Assembly: GCF_028368855.1 (NCBI RefSeq)
Contig: NZ_JAQNCY010000001.1
Coordinates: 310,001-374,000 of the forward strand
Length of the DNA stretch: 64,000 nucleotides
From: Leisingera sp. SS27
GTDB lineage: Bacteria; Pseudomonadota; Alphaproteobacteria; Rhodobacterales; Rhodobacteraceae
Direction: 5' to 3'
This document shows positions 28,335 through 37,940 of the stretch, one piece after another; position 1 is the stretch's first letter; the number at the start of each line of letters is the position of its first letter. A program made the position numbers and the translations under genes. The notes below the pieces were generated by a model. The model made no database searches, was not told where the DNA came from, and saw nothing but the letters and a program-made list of their open reading frames with translations.

Positions 28335-29614
28335 CAGCGGCGCCGGGCCAGCCAGCCTTCAAGGCGGGAGACGATATCCGCGGCGATTTCCGCGTCCTCG
28401 ATCTCATCCACCGCTTCAGCCAAAAAGGCCAGCGTCATCAGGTCGGTTGCCTCTGCATGCGGCACACCGCGGGAGCGCAGGTAGAACAAGCCCTCCTCGT
28501 CGATGGCGCCAGAGGTGGAACCGTGCGAGCAGGCCACGTCGTCGGCATAGATTTCCAGTTCAGGCTTGGCCAGAAACTGGCTGTCATCGTCCAGCAGCAG
28601 CGACTGGGAAATCTGATACCCGTCAGTCTTTTGCGCGCCTTCCTTCACCAGGATCTTGCCCTGGAACACACCGGTGGCACCGTTGCGCAGCACCTTCTTG
28701 AACACCTGACGGCTTTCGCAGTTCACGGCGTCATGGGTGATGAAAACGGTGTCGTCGTGGTGGAAGTCACCGTCGCCCACGCAGGCACCTGCGATATGGG
28801 CAACCGCGTCATCACCGGTCAGCTCAATCACCGCCTCATTGCGGGTCAGTACGCCATTCACGGTCAGGGTGAAGGACTTAAACACCGACTCTGTACCCAG
28901 TCGGGCAAACAGATGGGTCGCCGCGCGGCGCTCATGGTCGCGGCCCTGGGCACGCACAAGATGCATCTTGCCGCCATCGGCGATGTCGATCTCCATGCAT
29001 TTGTTAAAGCGCGACGCAGCCGGGCCGTTCTCCAGGATCGTCACCTCTGCGCCGGTTTCCACGCGGATCACATGGTGCAGGATCGCGTCGGAGTTTTCGT
29101 CCGAATGCACATAGGTGAAGTTCAGCGGTTTGGAGACCTTGCCTGTCACCCGGATCGCCACGCCATCACTGGCAAAAGCGGTGTTCAATGCTGCCAGCGG
29201 ACGTTCCACCGGGGTCTGGCCGCGCGCCTCAAGAACACCGTACAAGTCCTTGGCCCAATGGATATCCTTGCAGCAGATATCCTCAATCCGGTCGATAGTC
29301 AGACCTTCAAGCTCCAAATCGTCAGAGGCCTCGGCGTCAAACACGCCATCCACAAAGACGATATTCAGCCGCTCAAACGCGTTGAACATCGGGGCTTCGT
29401 CGGCGTGAAACACGGCTGCCTTGGGCGCTTCCGCCTGCACCAGCGTGTCCGGCTTGGTGTATTTCCAGTATTCGTCGCGGCGCGACGGCAGACCCATGGT
29501 CTGGACCCGCGACAGCGCTGCCTGGCGGGCCGCCTTGAGGCAGCCGCTCTCCGGCAAGGTCAGCGCCGACAGCCGCGCCTCGGTTGCACTTTGCTTGACT
29601 TCGGGCAGGGCCAT
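28334..29614 (-). CDS. sufD: Fe-S cluster assembly protein SufD
   Basis: A 426-residue right-handed beta-helix protein, the non-catalytic partner of SufB in the SufBC2D scaffold. The C-terminal segment DVACSHGSTSGAIDEEGLFYLRSRG is diagnostic, with its conserved Cys-Ser-His. It immediately follows sufC, abutting its stop. Confidence 0.94.
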   Translation of the reverse strand: MALPEVKQSATEARLSALTLPESGCLKAARQAALSRVQTMGLPSRRDEYWKYTKPDTLVQAEAPKAAVFHADEAPMFNAFERLNIVFVDGVFDAEASDDLELEGLTIDRIEDICCKDIHWAKDLYGVLEARGQTPVERPLAALNTAFASDGVAIRVTGKVSKPLNFTYVHSDENSDAILHHVIRVETGAEVTILENGPAASRFNKCMEIDIADGGKMHLVRAQGRDHERRAATHLFARLGTESVFKSFTLTVNGVLTRNEAVIELTGDDAVAHIAGACVGDGDFHHDDTVFITHDAVNCESRQVFKKVLRNGATGVFQGKILVKEGAQKTDGYQISQSLLLDDDSQFLAKPELEIYADDVACSHGSTSGAIDEEGLFYLRSRGVPHAEATDLMTLAFLAEAVDEIEDAEIAADIVSRLEGWLARRR

Positions 29615-30370
<756 letters not shown>

Positions 30371-30445
30371 TTTCTTCCTCGTCTCACATGTCTTGCAGGC
30401 CTGCGGCCCGCAATATTCCCATGGCCCATCGGGGCCGTTACATTC

Positions 30446-30760
30446 CTATCCCAGCACCACCGCGGTGCCGCTGGCCGAGACCATCAGCATGGACTGCCCG
30501 ACCACTTCGTAATCCAGATCAACGCCAACCACGGCGTTTGCGCCCTTGGCCCGGGCGCGGTCTTCCAGCTCTGCCAGCGCGGTTTCGCGCGCGTCTTGAA
30601 GCTTGCTTTCGTAGGCACCGGAGCGGCCGCCGACGATGTCGGTGATCGAGGCAAAGACATCGCGCACCACATTGGCGCCCATGATCGCCTCACCCACCAC
30701 GATGCCCTTGTATTCGGCAATCTGGTAGCCTTCGACGTTTGGTGTGGTTGTGACGATCAT
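30446..30760 (-). CDS. YbjQ family (DUF74) heavy-metal-binding-domain protein
   Basis: A 104-residue protein starting [14 protein letters not shown] with the family segments [17 protein letters not shown] and [15 protein letters not shown]. YbjQ-like proteins form pentamers; metal binding was proposed from structure but the function is unproven. Its start overlaps the upstream membrane-protein stop (ATGA), which favours 30760 over 30811. It is an unusual guest in a suf operon. Confidence 0.9.
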   Translation of the reverse strand: MIVTTTPNVEGYQIAEYKGIVVGEAIMGANVVRDVFASITDIVGGRSGAYESKLQDARETALAELEDRARAKGANAVVGVDLDYEVVGQSMLMVSASGTAVVLG

Positions 30761-31026
30761 TTCTTCCAATACTCCAGCACTTTTCGTCCTTGCCGGGAGG
30801 TGAACCCCCATAGCAGCAGGGCGGGTCCTCCAAAAATCGCCAAGCAGAGCAGCCCAGCTACAACTCCATTCACAGCAAAGGCCATAATAACGGCAAACAA
30901 GAAAACGAAGAAAAGAGGTGCGGCTATGCGCTGCAAGAACCAGATGAACGCAACGGCGCGAACACCTTCTTTCGCGTTATATTCAAAGGCCTTGACCTCC
31001 GCTGCTGACCTCTCCTCCACGGTCAT
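30757..31026 (-). CDS. small membrane protein in the suf operon
   Basis: An 89-residue protein with a charged N-terminal part of about 25 residues and two hydrophobic helices (about 27-50 and 53-73), ending in a basic tail. It starts two bases after the sufB stop and overlaps the ybjQ-like start. No family was recognised; coupling indicates a real gene. Codon use is slightly more AT-rich than in sufB. Confidence 0.7.
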   Translation of the reverse strand: MTVEERSAAEVKAFEYNAKEGVRAVAFIWFLQRIAAPLFFVFLFAVIMAFAVNGVVAGLLCLAIFGGPALLLWGFTSRQGRKVLEYWKK

Positions 31027-31028
31027 TA

Positions 31029-32552
31029 TTACCCCACAGACCCTTCCAGCGAGATCGCAACCAGTTGCTGCGCTTCCATGGCGAACTCCATCGGCAGCGC
31101 CTGCAGCACGTCCTTGCAGAATCCGTTGACCACCAGGGCCACAGCCTCTTCCTCGTCCATGCCGCGCTGGCGGCAGTAGAACAGCTGATCGTCGTCCACC
31201 TTGGACGTGGTCGCCTCATGCTCGACGCGCGACGAGTTGTTCTTGACCTCGATATAGGGAACTGTGTGGGCGCCGCATTTGTCGCCGATCAGCAAGCTGT
31301 CGCACTGGGTGTAGTTGCGGCTGTCCTTGGCCTTGGGGTGCATCGACACCAACCCGCGGTAGGTGTTCTGCGCCTTGCCCGCGCTGATGCCCTTGGACAC
31401 AATGCGCGACTTGGTGTTCTTGCCCAGATGCACCATCTTGGTGCCGGTGTCAGCCTGCTGCATGTTGTTGGCGATGGCGATCGAGTAGAATTCGCCCTGG
31501 CTTTCATTGCCGCGCAGGATGCAAGAGGGGTATTTCCAGGTGACCGCCGAGCCGGTTTCGACCTGGGTCCACATCACCTTGGACCGGTCGCCGCGGCAAT
31601 CGGCGCGCTTGGTCACAAAATTGTAGATGCCGCCCTTTCCGTTCTCGTCACCGGGATACCAGTTCTGAACGGTGGAGTATTTCACCTCGGCGTCTTCCTC
31701 GATGATGATTTCCACCACCGCGGCATGCAGCTGCGCAGTGTCACGCTGCGGTGCGGTGCAGCCTTCGAGGTAAGAGACGTAGGATCCTTTGTCCGCAATG
31801 ATCAGGGTACGCTCGAACTGGCCGGTGTTTTCCGCGTTGATCCGGAAATAGGTGGACAGCTCCATCGGGCAGCGCACGCCCGGCGGCACATAGACAAAGG
31901 AGCCGTCCGAGAACACGGCAGAGTTCAGCGTCGCATAGAAGTTGTCGGAGACCGGAACCACGGAGCCGAGGTATTTCTTCACCAGTTCGGGGTGCTCGCG
32001 GATCGCTTCAGAGATCGAGCAGAAGATGACGCCAGCCTCTTTCAGCTCTTTCTGGAAGGTGGTGCCGACGGAAACGGAGTCGAACACCGCGTCCACGGCG
32101 ACCTTGCGGCCTTCTTCCGGGGTCTCGCCTGCGCCTTCGACGCCAGCCAGAATCATCTGTTCTTTCAGCGGAATACCCAGCTTTTCGTACGTTGCCAGCA
32201 GCTTGGGGTCGACCTCGTCCAGCGACTTGGGCTTCACTTCCATCGATTTCGGGCGGGCATAGTAGTACTGGTCCTGGAAGTCGATTTCCGGGTAGCTGAC
32301 CATCGCCCAGTTTGGCTCATCCATCTGCTCCCAGCGTTCAAAGGCCTGCAGGCGCCAATCGGTCATCCATTCAGGCTCTTCGTTCTTTTCCGAGATCAGC
32401 TTGACGATATCGGGGTTCACGCCCTTGGGCGCGTATTCCATCTCAATATCGGTTTCCCAGCCGTATTTGTAAGCACCGCCAACCTCGCGGACTGCGTCCA
32501 CGGTTTCCTGGTCAACACCTTCCTTGACTTGGGTCTGGTCCAAAGCGGCCAT
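31029..32552 (-). CDS. sufB: Fe-S cluster assembly protein SufB
   Basis: A 507-residue scaffold subunit with the SufB signatures [47 protein letters not shown] and the C-terminal [30 protein letters not shown]. It builds clusters with SufC and SufD. The start at 32552 was chosen because GAGGAG lies at proper spacing; an ATG six bases upstream is too close to that site. Confidence 0.96.
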   Translation of the reverse strand: MAALDQTQVKEGVDQETVDAVREVGGAYKYGWETDIEMEYAPKGVNPDIVKLISEKNEEPEWMTDWRLQAFERWEQMDEPNWAMVSYPEIDFQDQYYYARPKSMEVKPKSLDEVDPKLLATYEKLGIPLKEQMILAGVEGAGETPEEGRKVAVDAVFDSVSVGTTFQKELKEAGVIFCSISEAIREHPELVKKYLGSVVPVSDNFYATLNSAVFSDGSFVYVPPGVRCPMELSTYFRINAENTGQFERTLIIADKGSYVSYLEGCTAPQRDTAQLHAAVVEIIIEEDAEVKYSTVQNWYPGDENGKGGIYNFVTKRADCRGDRSKVMWTQVETGSAVTWKYPSCILRGNESQGEFYSIAIANNMQQADTGTKMVHLGKNTKSRIVSKGISAGKAQNTYRGLVSMHPKAKDSRNYTQCDSLLIGDKCGAHTVPYIEVKNNSSRVEHEATTSKVDDDQLFYCRQRGMDEEEAVALVVNGFCKDVLQALPMEFAMEAQQLVAISLEGSVG

Positions 32553-32566
32553 TGTCATCTCCTCAC

Positions 32567-33610
32567 TCACGCCGCGCGGGCGCGATGTTTCTTTTCTTTT
32601 TGCAGCCACGCCTCGGCAAAGCGCAGCACATCTTCTTCCGTTGCCTCCGGCCCCAGCGACACCCGTACGGCGCCTTGGGCTGTGGCCTCGTCATATCCCA
32701 TTGCGGTCAGCACCGCGCTGGCGCGCACCTTGCCGCTGGAACAGGCGCTTCCGGCACTGATCGCAAAACCTGCAAGGTCCATCTGCATGACCTGGGTTTC
32801 GCCCTTCCAGCCCGGCGTTGCAAAACACAGGGTGTTCGGCAGCCGCCTCTGATCCTTCCCGACAAAAATAGTATGGCTTACGCCAGACACAAGCGCCTTT
32901 TCTAGAATATTTCTAAGTTCTGCAACCCTGTCCCAAACACCATTTGCCAAATCTTTTGCGGCCGCTTCAGCTGCAGCGCCGAAGCCTGCGATTCCAATGA
33001 CATTTTCGGTGCCGGAGCGGCGACCCATTTCCTGACCGCCACCCTTGATCTGCGCAGGCAAATCAGTTCCGCGTTTCATCACCACGGCGCCGATCCCCTT
33101 GGGGCCGCCCAGCTTATGCGCCGAAATCAGCGCCATTCGGGCGCCCAGCCAGTTAAACGCCACCGGCAGTTTGCCAAAGGCCTGTGTCGCATCGGTGACT
33201 GCCAGCCCTTCGGGCAAGCTCTGCACAATGCCGGTCTCCGAGTTGGCAAGCTGAACTGTGGATCGCGCTGGGTCTGCAACCTCCACAGCACCCCCTGCAG
33301 TCACATGCAAATCTTCAACAGTCCAAGCCCGCACCGCATCATGTTCCACCGGCGCGCCATGCAGTCCGCGTCCAGCCAGTGCCAGCGCCGCGCCTTCAGT
33401 AGAACCAGAGGTGAATACGATATCCGCCCCGTCCGCGCCAAAGGCCGCAGCCACCTGCGCCCGTGCCTTCTCAACCAGAGCCTTGGCGGCCCGGCCCTCG
33501 GCATGCACCGACGACGGGTTGCCGCAGACCTCCATCGCCGCAATCATCGCAGCCTTCGCCTCAGGGCGCAGCAGGGCGGTGGCGTTATGGTCGAGGTAAA
33601 CACGTTTCAT
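32567..33610 (-). CDS. cysteine desulfurase (NifS/IscS-like, class V aminotransferase)
   Basis: A 347-residue PLP enzyme: PLP lysine in [11 protein letters not shown], catalytic cysteine in [16 protein letters not shown]-terminus [18 protein letters not shown]. This is the group I (NifS/IscS) type, in contrast to the group II SufS at the operon end, so the operon has two desulfurases. Around codons 215-260 the gene is locally AT-rich with rare codons (AGA, CTA, CTT) and contains an ICE-like palindrome (32901-32917). Confidence 0.92.
   Translation of the reverse strand: MKRVYLDHNATALLRPEAKAAMIAAMEVCGNPSSVHAEGRAAKALVEKARAQVAAAFGADGADIVFTSGSTEGAALALAGRGLHGAPVEHDAVRAWTVEDLHVTAGGAVEVADPARSTVQLANSETGIVQSLPEGLAVTDATQAFGKLPVAFNWLGARMALISAHKLGGPKGIGAVVMKRGTDLPAQIKGGGQEMGRRSGTENVIGIAGFGAAAEAAAKDLANGVWDRVAELRNILEKALVSGVSHTIFVGKDQRRLPNTLCFATPGWKGETQVMQMDLAGFAISAGSACSSGKVRASAVLTAMGYDEATAQGAVRVSLGPEATEEDVLRFAEAWLQKEKKHRARAA
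32901..32917. promoter_or_regulatory. intragenic Irr/ICE-like palindrome
   Basis: TCTAGAA-TAT-TTCTAAG matches the ICE consensus TTTAGAA-N3-TTCTAAA at six of seven positions in each half. It lies inside the desulfurase gene, about 350 bases before sufB, and is encoded with codons rare in this genome. It may be an internal control site or chance. Confidence 0.35.
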
Positions 33611-33739
33611 AGAGTCATCTTTTCGCGGGCAACTGCCGCGTCATAAGCCGCCTTGCCCCAATTGGCAAAGCTTCCGCGCAGTTTTTGTGCGGATTGCGCT
33701 CCAACCTGACAGGCGGATCTGTGTTGCCTGACCTGCACC

Positions 33740-34198
33740 TCAGTCATCCACCACCGCAAACAGGCTGGGCACAGCCGGGCACGGGGCCAGATCGTTCTTG
33801 ATCACATCCGACAAGCGGGTCTGGTGCAGGAACACATAGACATGCGCGCTCAGCCCCTCCCACAGGCGGTTGGTCAGCGACTGCGCGCGGCTGCCGGACA
33901 AGGCGCCGGATGCCCCTGCCCCCTTGTGCATGGCATCGACAGTTTCATCCACGGCAGACAGCACATCCACCACCCGGATCTCAGATGGGGGCATCGCGAG
34001 CCGGTAACCGCCGCCCGGGCCGCGCACCGACTCGACCAGCCCGGCGCGGCGCAGCTTAACAAACAGCTGCTCAAGATACGGCAGCGAGATGTCCTGGCGC
34101 TTGGAGATATCGCCCAGCGGCACCAGATCGCCCTGCGGCTGCAGCGCAATATCCGCCAGCGCAACCATCGCATAGCGCCCTTTGGTGGAAAGCTTCAT
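33740..34198 (-). CDS. iscR: Rrf2 family regulator, IscR-type
   Basis: A 152-residue winged-helix regulator of the Rrf2 family (MKLSTKGRYAMVALADIAL, LPYLEQLFVKLRRAGLVESVRGPGGGYRL). The three cysteines that ligate the cluster in E. coli IscR are missing: the region around residues 90-105 has none, and the only cysteine is Cys140 near the C-terminus. A single-cysteine IscR that still binds Fe-S and represses iron-sulfur genes is known in Rhodobacter sphaeroides. It heads the suf operon, with a 129-base gap to the desulfurase gene. Confidence 0.9.
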   Translation of the reverse strand: MKLSTKGRYAMVALADIALQPQGDLVPLGDISKRQDISLPYLEQLFVKLRRAGLVESVRGPGGGYRLAMPPSEIRVVDVLSAVDETVDAMHKGAGASGALSGSRAQSLTNRLWEGLSAHVYVFLHQTRLSDVIKNDLAPCPAVPSLFAVVDD

Positions 34199-34299
34199 AA
34201 TTTACCCCTCGAAACCAGGGCGCGAGTGCGAAAACATTGACCTTCCCTCCGACTGTGCGTATCTCAGCCTGACGGTGTATGGCGAGGCCAGCGCCCGTG

Positions 34300-34316
34300 A
34301 TTAGAACTGTTCTAAG
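34300..34316. promoter_or_regulatory. Irr-binding site (ICE motif) upstream of iscR-suf
   Basis: ATTAGAA-CTG-TTCTAAG matches the iron control element TTTAGAA-N3-TTCTAAA at six of seven positions in each half. It sits about 100 bases upstream of iscR and 70 bases before the divergent hydrolase gene. Irr controls iron and Fe-S genes in alphaproteobacteria through this motif. The assignment is from sequence match and context. Confidence 0.7.
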
Positions 34317-34384
34317 ATGCCTGACCGAACCCGTCAAGTATTCTGCCGGCAGACCCGACAACGAGAGTAGGATTTTAACCGCCC

Positions 34385-35038
34385 ATGCCCGAGGTCATCT
34401 TTCCTGGACCCGAAGGCCGCCTCGAAGGCCGCTATCACCCGCAAAAAGAAAAAGACGCCCCGATCGCAATCGTGCTGCACCCGCACCCGCAGTTCGGCGG
34501 CACCATGAACAACAAGGTGGTCTACAACCTCCACTACGCGTTCTACAACATGGGCTTCACGGTTCTGCGGTTCAATTTCCGCGGCGTCGGCCGCAGCCAG
34601 GGCGAATACGACCAGGGCGTAGGCGAGCTGTCCGATGCCGCCTCAGCGCTGGATTACCTTCAGTCGATGAACTCCAACTCCAAGCATTGCTGGGTTGCGG
34701 GCTTCTCCTTCGGTGCCTGGATCGGCATGCAACTCTTGATGCGCCGCCCTGAGATTACCGGATTCATCTCGGTTGCGCCGCCGGCCAACATGTATGATTT
34801 CTCCTTCCTGGCACCCTGCCCGTCCTCCGGCCTGATCATCAACGGCACCGCCGACCGTGTGGCACCGCCCGCGGACACTGCCAGCCTGGTCGGCAAGCTG
34901 CATGAGCAGAAGGGCATCACCATCACCCATACTGAGGTGGAAGGCGCGGATCACTTCTTTCAGGAACCGCACATGGACACGATGATCGGCACTGTTTCCG
35001 ATTACGTGAAGCGCCGCCTGACGGAGAACACCCGCTGA
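34385..35038 (+). CDS. alpha/beta hydrolase
   Basis: A 217-residue cytosolic hydrolase with nucleophile motif GFSFG (Ser108), oxyanion segment LHPHPQFGGTMNN, and the acid/His region NGTADRVAPPAD ... EGADHFF. It belongs to the small serine-hydrolase family often annotated as a dienelactone-hydrolase-like or S33 peptidase-like protein. The substrate is unknown. Its stop overlaps the next start (TGATG), making a three-gene operon with the 80-residue protein and tandem-HD protein. Confidence 0.88.
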   Translation: MPEVIFPGPEGRLEGRYHPQKEKDAPIAIVLHPHPQFGGTMNNKVVYNLHYAFYNMGFTVLRFNFRGVGRSQGEYDQGVGELSDAASALDYLQSMNSNSKHCWVAGFSFGAWIGMQLLMRRPEITGFISVAPPANMYDFSFLAPCPSSGLIINGTADRVAPPADTASLVGKLHEQKGITITHTEVEGADHFFQEPHMDTMIGTVSDYVKRRLTENTR

Positions 35039-35280
35039 TGGGCACAATCGAAACGCTGGCCCAGAAACTGGCGGTCGATACGCTCAAAGTGCAGGACGCC
35101 AGTGGTGAAGATCGGTTTTATGTGGAGGTGGGCCAGGTTCTTGGCGCCGCCTCCCAATCGCTCGAAGAGGCATTTCTGACCGAAATCCGGGTGCGCTTGG
35201 CTGAACGCAAGGCGCGCGACTTCCTCAACAAGAAAGTTGCCGACCTGCAAGCCCAGCTCGGCGCGAAGGGTGAGACGTGA
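35038..35280 (+). CDS. small conserved-looking protein of unknown function
   Basis: An 80-residue acidic helical protein without membrane segments or cysteines. The C-terminal half (RLAERKARDFLNKKVADLQAQL in style) is likely a coiled coil. It overlaps both neighbours (TGATG before, GTGA after), so it is translated with them. No family recognised. Confidence 0.7.
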   Translation: MGTIETLAQKLAVDTLKVQDASGEDRFYVEVGQVLGAASQSLEEAFLTEIRVRLAERKARDFLNKKVADLQAQLGAKGET

Positions 35281-36446
35281 GCGCCCGCCTGCAGTCGCAG
35301 TTTGCCTTTCTGCTCGAAGCCGACAAGCTGCGCGGTGTTGAGCGCCAGAACCTGATCATCGATTGCAGCCGTTGCGAGAACTCGGCCGAGCACAGCTGGC
35401 ACCTGGCGCTTTATGCGCTGGTTCTGGCTCCTTTTGCCACACCGGAAGTGGATGTTTTCCGCGCCATACGGATGCTTCTGCTGCACGATCTGGTAGAGAT
35501 CGACGCAGGCGATCACCCGATTACCGATGAAGTCGATTGGGAAGCGGTGGCAGCTGCAGAACAGGCTGCGGCCCAGCGGCTGTTCGGGCTGCTGCCGACA
35601 GATCAATGTGCTGAATTCCTGTCCCTGTGGCACGAATTCGAAGCCGCAGAGACGCCCGACGCTCAATTTGCCAAGCGGGTGGATCACTGCCAGCCGATCT
35701 TTCAGACGCTCTATGGCGCTGCTCCGCTGGATTGGCACATAGATGTGGTCCGGCAGAACCTGTTTGGCGGCCGGGCGGCAGCACTGGAACAGCATCTGCC
35801 GGAAGCCTTCCATCACGCGCTTTCGCTGCTGGGTGAGGGTACAGGGCACGATTGCAGCCGCCTGACTGCACGCCTGCCCTTCCTCAACGAGGCCGACAAA
35901 CTGAAGCTGATTACCCGCGCCTCTAAACTTGGCGATGGGTCAAGGCACGAAAACTCGGCGGAGCATAGCTGGCACATCATGCTCTATGCCTGGGTGCTGT
36001 CAGAACACAGCTCTGAAACAGTTGAAGTCGACCGGGTGCTGCAGATGCTGCTGCTGCACGACCTTGTGGAGATCGACGCCGGCGATGCGCCGATCCACGG
36101 CGTGGTTGATCCTGCAGCACTTGCTGCCCTGGCTGCCGAGGAACTGGCTGCTGCGGATAGATTATTCGGCCTGCTACCTCAGGACCACGGGGCACCGATG
36201 CGGGCGGTCTGGGAGGAATTCGAGGCTGCAGAAAGCTCTGATGCAGTTTTCGCCAAATCCATCGACCGGGTGCAGCCTGTACTCTTGAATCTGCTGAACG
36301 GCGGCGGCAGCTGGGTCGATTACGACGTCAGCCTGCCGCAGCTTGACGCCCGTGTCGGCGGCAAAGTCAGCCGCGGCGCGCCAGATGTCTGGACTTATGT
36401 CCGGGCGCAGATCGAGCCCTGGTTCCGCGAAGCAGGCCGCCTGTAA
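35277..36446 (+). CDS. tandem HD-domain protein (duplicated YfbR-like)
   Basis: A 389-residue protein made of two copies of a YfbR/HD_3-type domain. Copy 1 (about 8-185) has His39, His70-Asp71 and Asp136; copy 2 (about 200-385) has His230, His261-Asp262 and Asp330. Both contain ENSAEHSWH and LLLHDLVEIDAGD, so both metal sites look intact. Single-domain relatives are 5'-deoxynucleotidases or related phosphohydrolases and act as dimers; this fusion would fold as an internal dimer. It starts with GTG overlapping the previous stop. Confidence 0.85.
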   Translation: MSARLQSQFAFLLEADKLRGVERQNLIIDCSRCENSAEHSWHLALYALVLAPFATPEVDVFRAIRMLLLHDLVEIDAGDHPITDEVDWEAVAAAEQAAAQRLFGLLPTDQCAEFLSLWHEFEAAETPDAQFAKRVDHCQPIFQTLYGAAPLDWHIDVVRQNLFGGRAAALEQHLPEAFHHALSLLGEGTGHDCSRLTARLPFLNEADKLKLITRASKLGDGSRHENSAEHSWHIMLYAWVLSEHSSETVEVDRVLQMLLLHDLVEIDAGDAPIHGVVDPAALAALAAEELAAADRLFGLLPQDHGAPMRAVWEEFEAAESSDAVFAKSIDRVQPVLLNLLNGGGSWVDYDVSLPQLDARVGGKVSRGAPDVWTYVRAQIEPWFREAGRL

Positions 36447-36477
36447 ACAGTTGCGCCGCCCCTCACGAGGCAGCACT

Positions 36478-37260
36478 TCACCCCAAAAATGGCTGAAACG
36501 GCTGAATTTCCGCCCCCTTCGATGTCAGCGCCAGAAACTCTCCCGGCTTCAGCTCGCACCACGCTTCACCAGTATCCTCCAGCGGCTCCGACACCACTGC
36601 CCAGCCGTTCATGCATTCACTCCAGCGGTAGTAAACCGACGGCGCAATGCTGTCCGATGAATAACGCGCCGCGTACAAGGTCTTGCCATCTGACATCGCC
36701 GCCGACAAACGCATATGGGGGGTTGTCCCGCGTGCCCGCGAGAGCCCCTCCATTCGCGCCACTGCGCGTTCCAGAGCCCCCTTGGGATCCGCATCCAGCC
36801 CCTCACGCAGGGCCAGCAGAAACAGCACCTCGCTGTCGGTAGCCCCCTTGCGGTGCTCATACAGTTCATCCGGGATGCACATGTCGGCGTGGCGGCGAAA
36901 CGTCTCGAACCCTCCGACCTGTCCGTTGTGCATGAAGCTCCACTTGCCTGCGGTGAACGGATGGCAATTGTTACGGCTGGTGGCAGATCCGGTGGAGGCC
37001 CGGACGTGCGCCAGGAACAACCCCGACTGCACCTGATGCGCCAGCGCCCGCAGGTTGCAGTCCGACCAGGCCGGGTAGACATCGCGGTACAGTCCGGGCT
37101 CGGCCCGCTGGCCATACCAGGCGATCCCGAACCCGTCGCCATTGGTGGCGGTTTTGCATTCCACCGCTTTCTGGCTTTGCGCAATCAGCGAATGCGCAGG
37201 TATAGATATGATGTCTTCCAGGAAGACGTCGGCACCCGTATAGGCAGCCCAGCGGCACAT
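36478..37260 (-). CDS. class II glutamine amidotransferase (YafJ-like)
   Basis: A 260-residue Ntn-hydrolase with catalytic Cys2 (MCRWAAYTG), the VRASTG and NCHPFTAGKWSFMHNG glutamine-binding segments. Only the glutaminase domain is present, as in YafJ/EgtC-like proteins, so the ammonia or amide acceptor is unknown. It is convergent with the HD gene. Confidence 0.9.
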   Translation of the reverse strand: MCRWAAYTGADVFLEDIISIPAHSLIAQSQKAVECKTATNGDGFGIAWYGQRAEPGLYRDVYPAWSDCNLRALAHQVQSGLFLAHVRASTGSATSRNNCHPFTAGKWSFMHNGQVGGFETFRRHADMCIPDELYEHRKGATDSEVLFLLALREGLDADPKGALERAVARMEGLSRARGTTPHMRLSAAMSDGKTLYAARYSSDSIAPSVYYRWSECMNGWAVVSEPLEDTGEAWCELKPGEFLALTSKGAEIQPFQPFLG

Positions 37261-37511
37261 GCGGCAATCCTCATTCCGATTCCAGGAATCAAACTAATGT
37301 TTCAGTTCGATCCACATTGTTGGAACAATCTCCTAATAATTAACCAACATGAAGTACAGTGTGCCTGCGCACAGTAGCCTGTTCACTTCGCGGCGCTTGC
37401 GGAATCCGGCAAGCCCGTGCCGCTTCAGGACTTCCCCGGCACGAACAGATCGGATAGGCCGGATGTCAGACCAGCGGGTTTACCCGCGGCAAGCGCTTGA
37501 GGGAGGCTGGG

Positions 37512-37847
37512 ATGCCGGTTCACTACGTCTACCTGATCATCGCGGTGGCTGCAGAGACCATCGGCACCACAGCGCTGCAGGCCAGCCAGCAGTTCAGCAA
37601 ACTTGGCCCGTCTCTGATCGTGCTCGTCGCCTACGCCTTTTCGTTCTACATGATGGGACTGACGCTCAAATTCATGCCCGTAGGCGTCGTCTACGCCATC
37701 TGGTCCGGCCTTGGCATCCTGCTGATTGCGGTCATTGCGTTCATCGTCTTCGGGCAAAAACTGGACCTGCCCGCCGTTATCGGCATGGCGCTGATCATGT
37801 CCGGAATCGTCATAATCCACTTGTTTTCCAAGTCCTCAGGCCACTGA
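37512..37847 (+). CDS. small multidrug resistance (SMR) family transporter
   Basis: A 111-residue protein with four transmembrane helices and the conserved membrane-embedded glutamate Glu15 (AVAAETIGTTAL). The GVVYAIWSGLGI segment in helix 3 is family-typical. It is a proton-coupled exporter of cationic compounds or guanidinium. The match is closer to EmrE than to SugE. The start at 37512 has GGGAGG upstream. Confidence 0.92.
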   Translation: MPVHYVYLIIAVAAETIGTTALQASQQFSKLGPSLIVLVAYAFSFYMMGLTLKFMPVGVVYAIWSGLGILLIAVIAFIVFGQKLDLPAVIGMALIMSGIVIIHLFSKSSGH

Positions 37848-37940
37848 TCGGCATTTGAGGCGGCCCGCGGCGGTTTTCCTCTGGCCTTTGTGCGGGGTTC
37901 GGGCTATGCGCGGCCCAACTTCCTTACAAAGGCGAACGTC

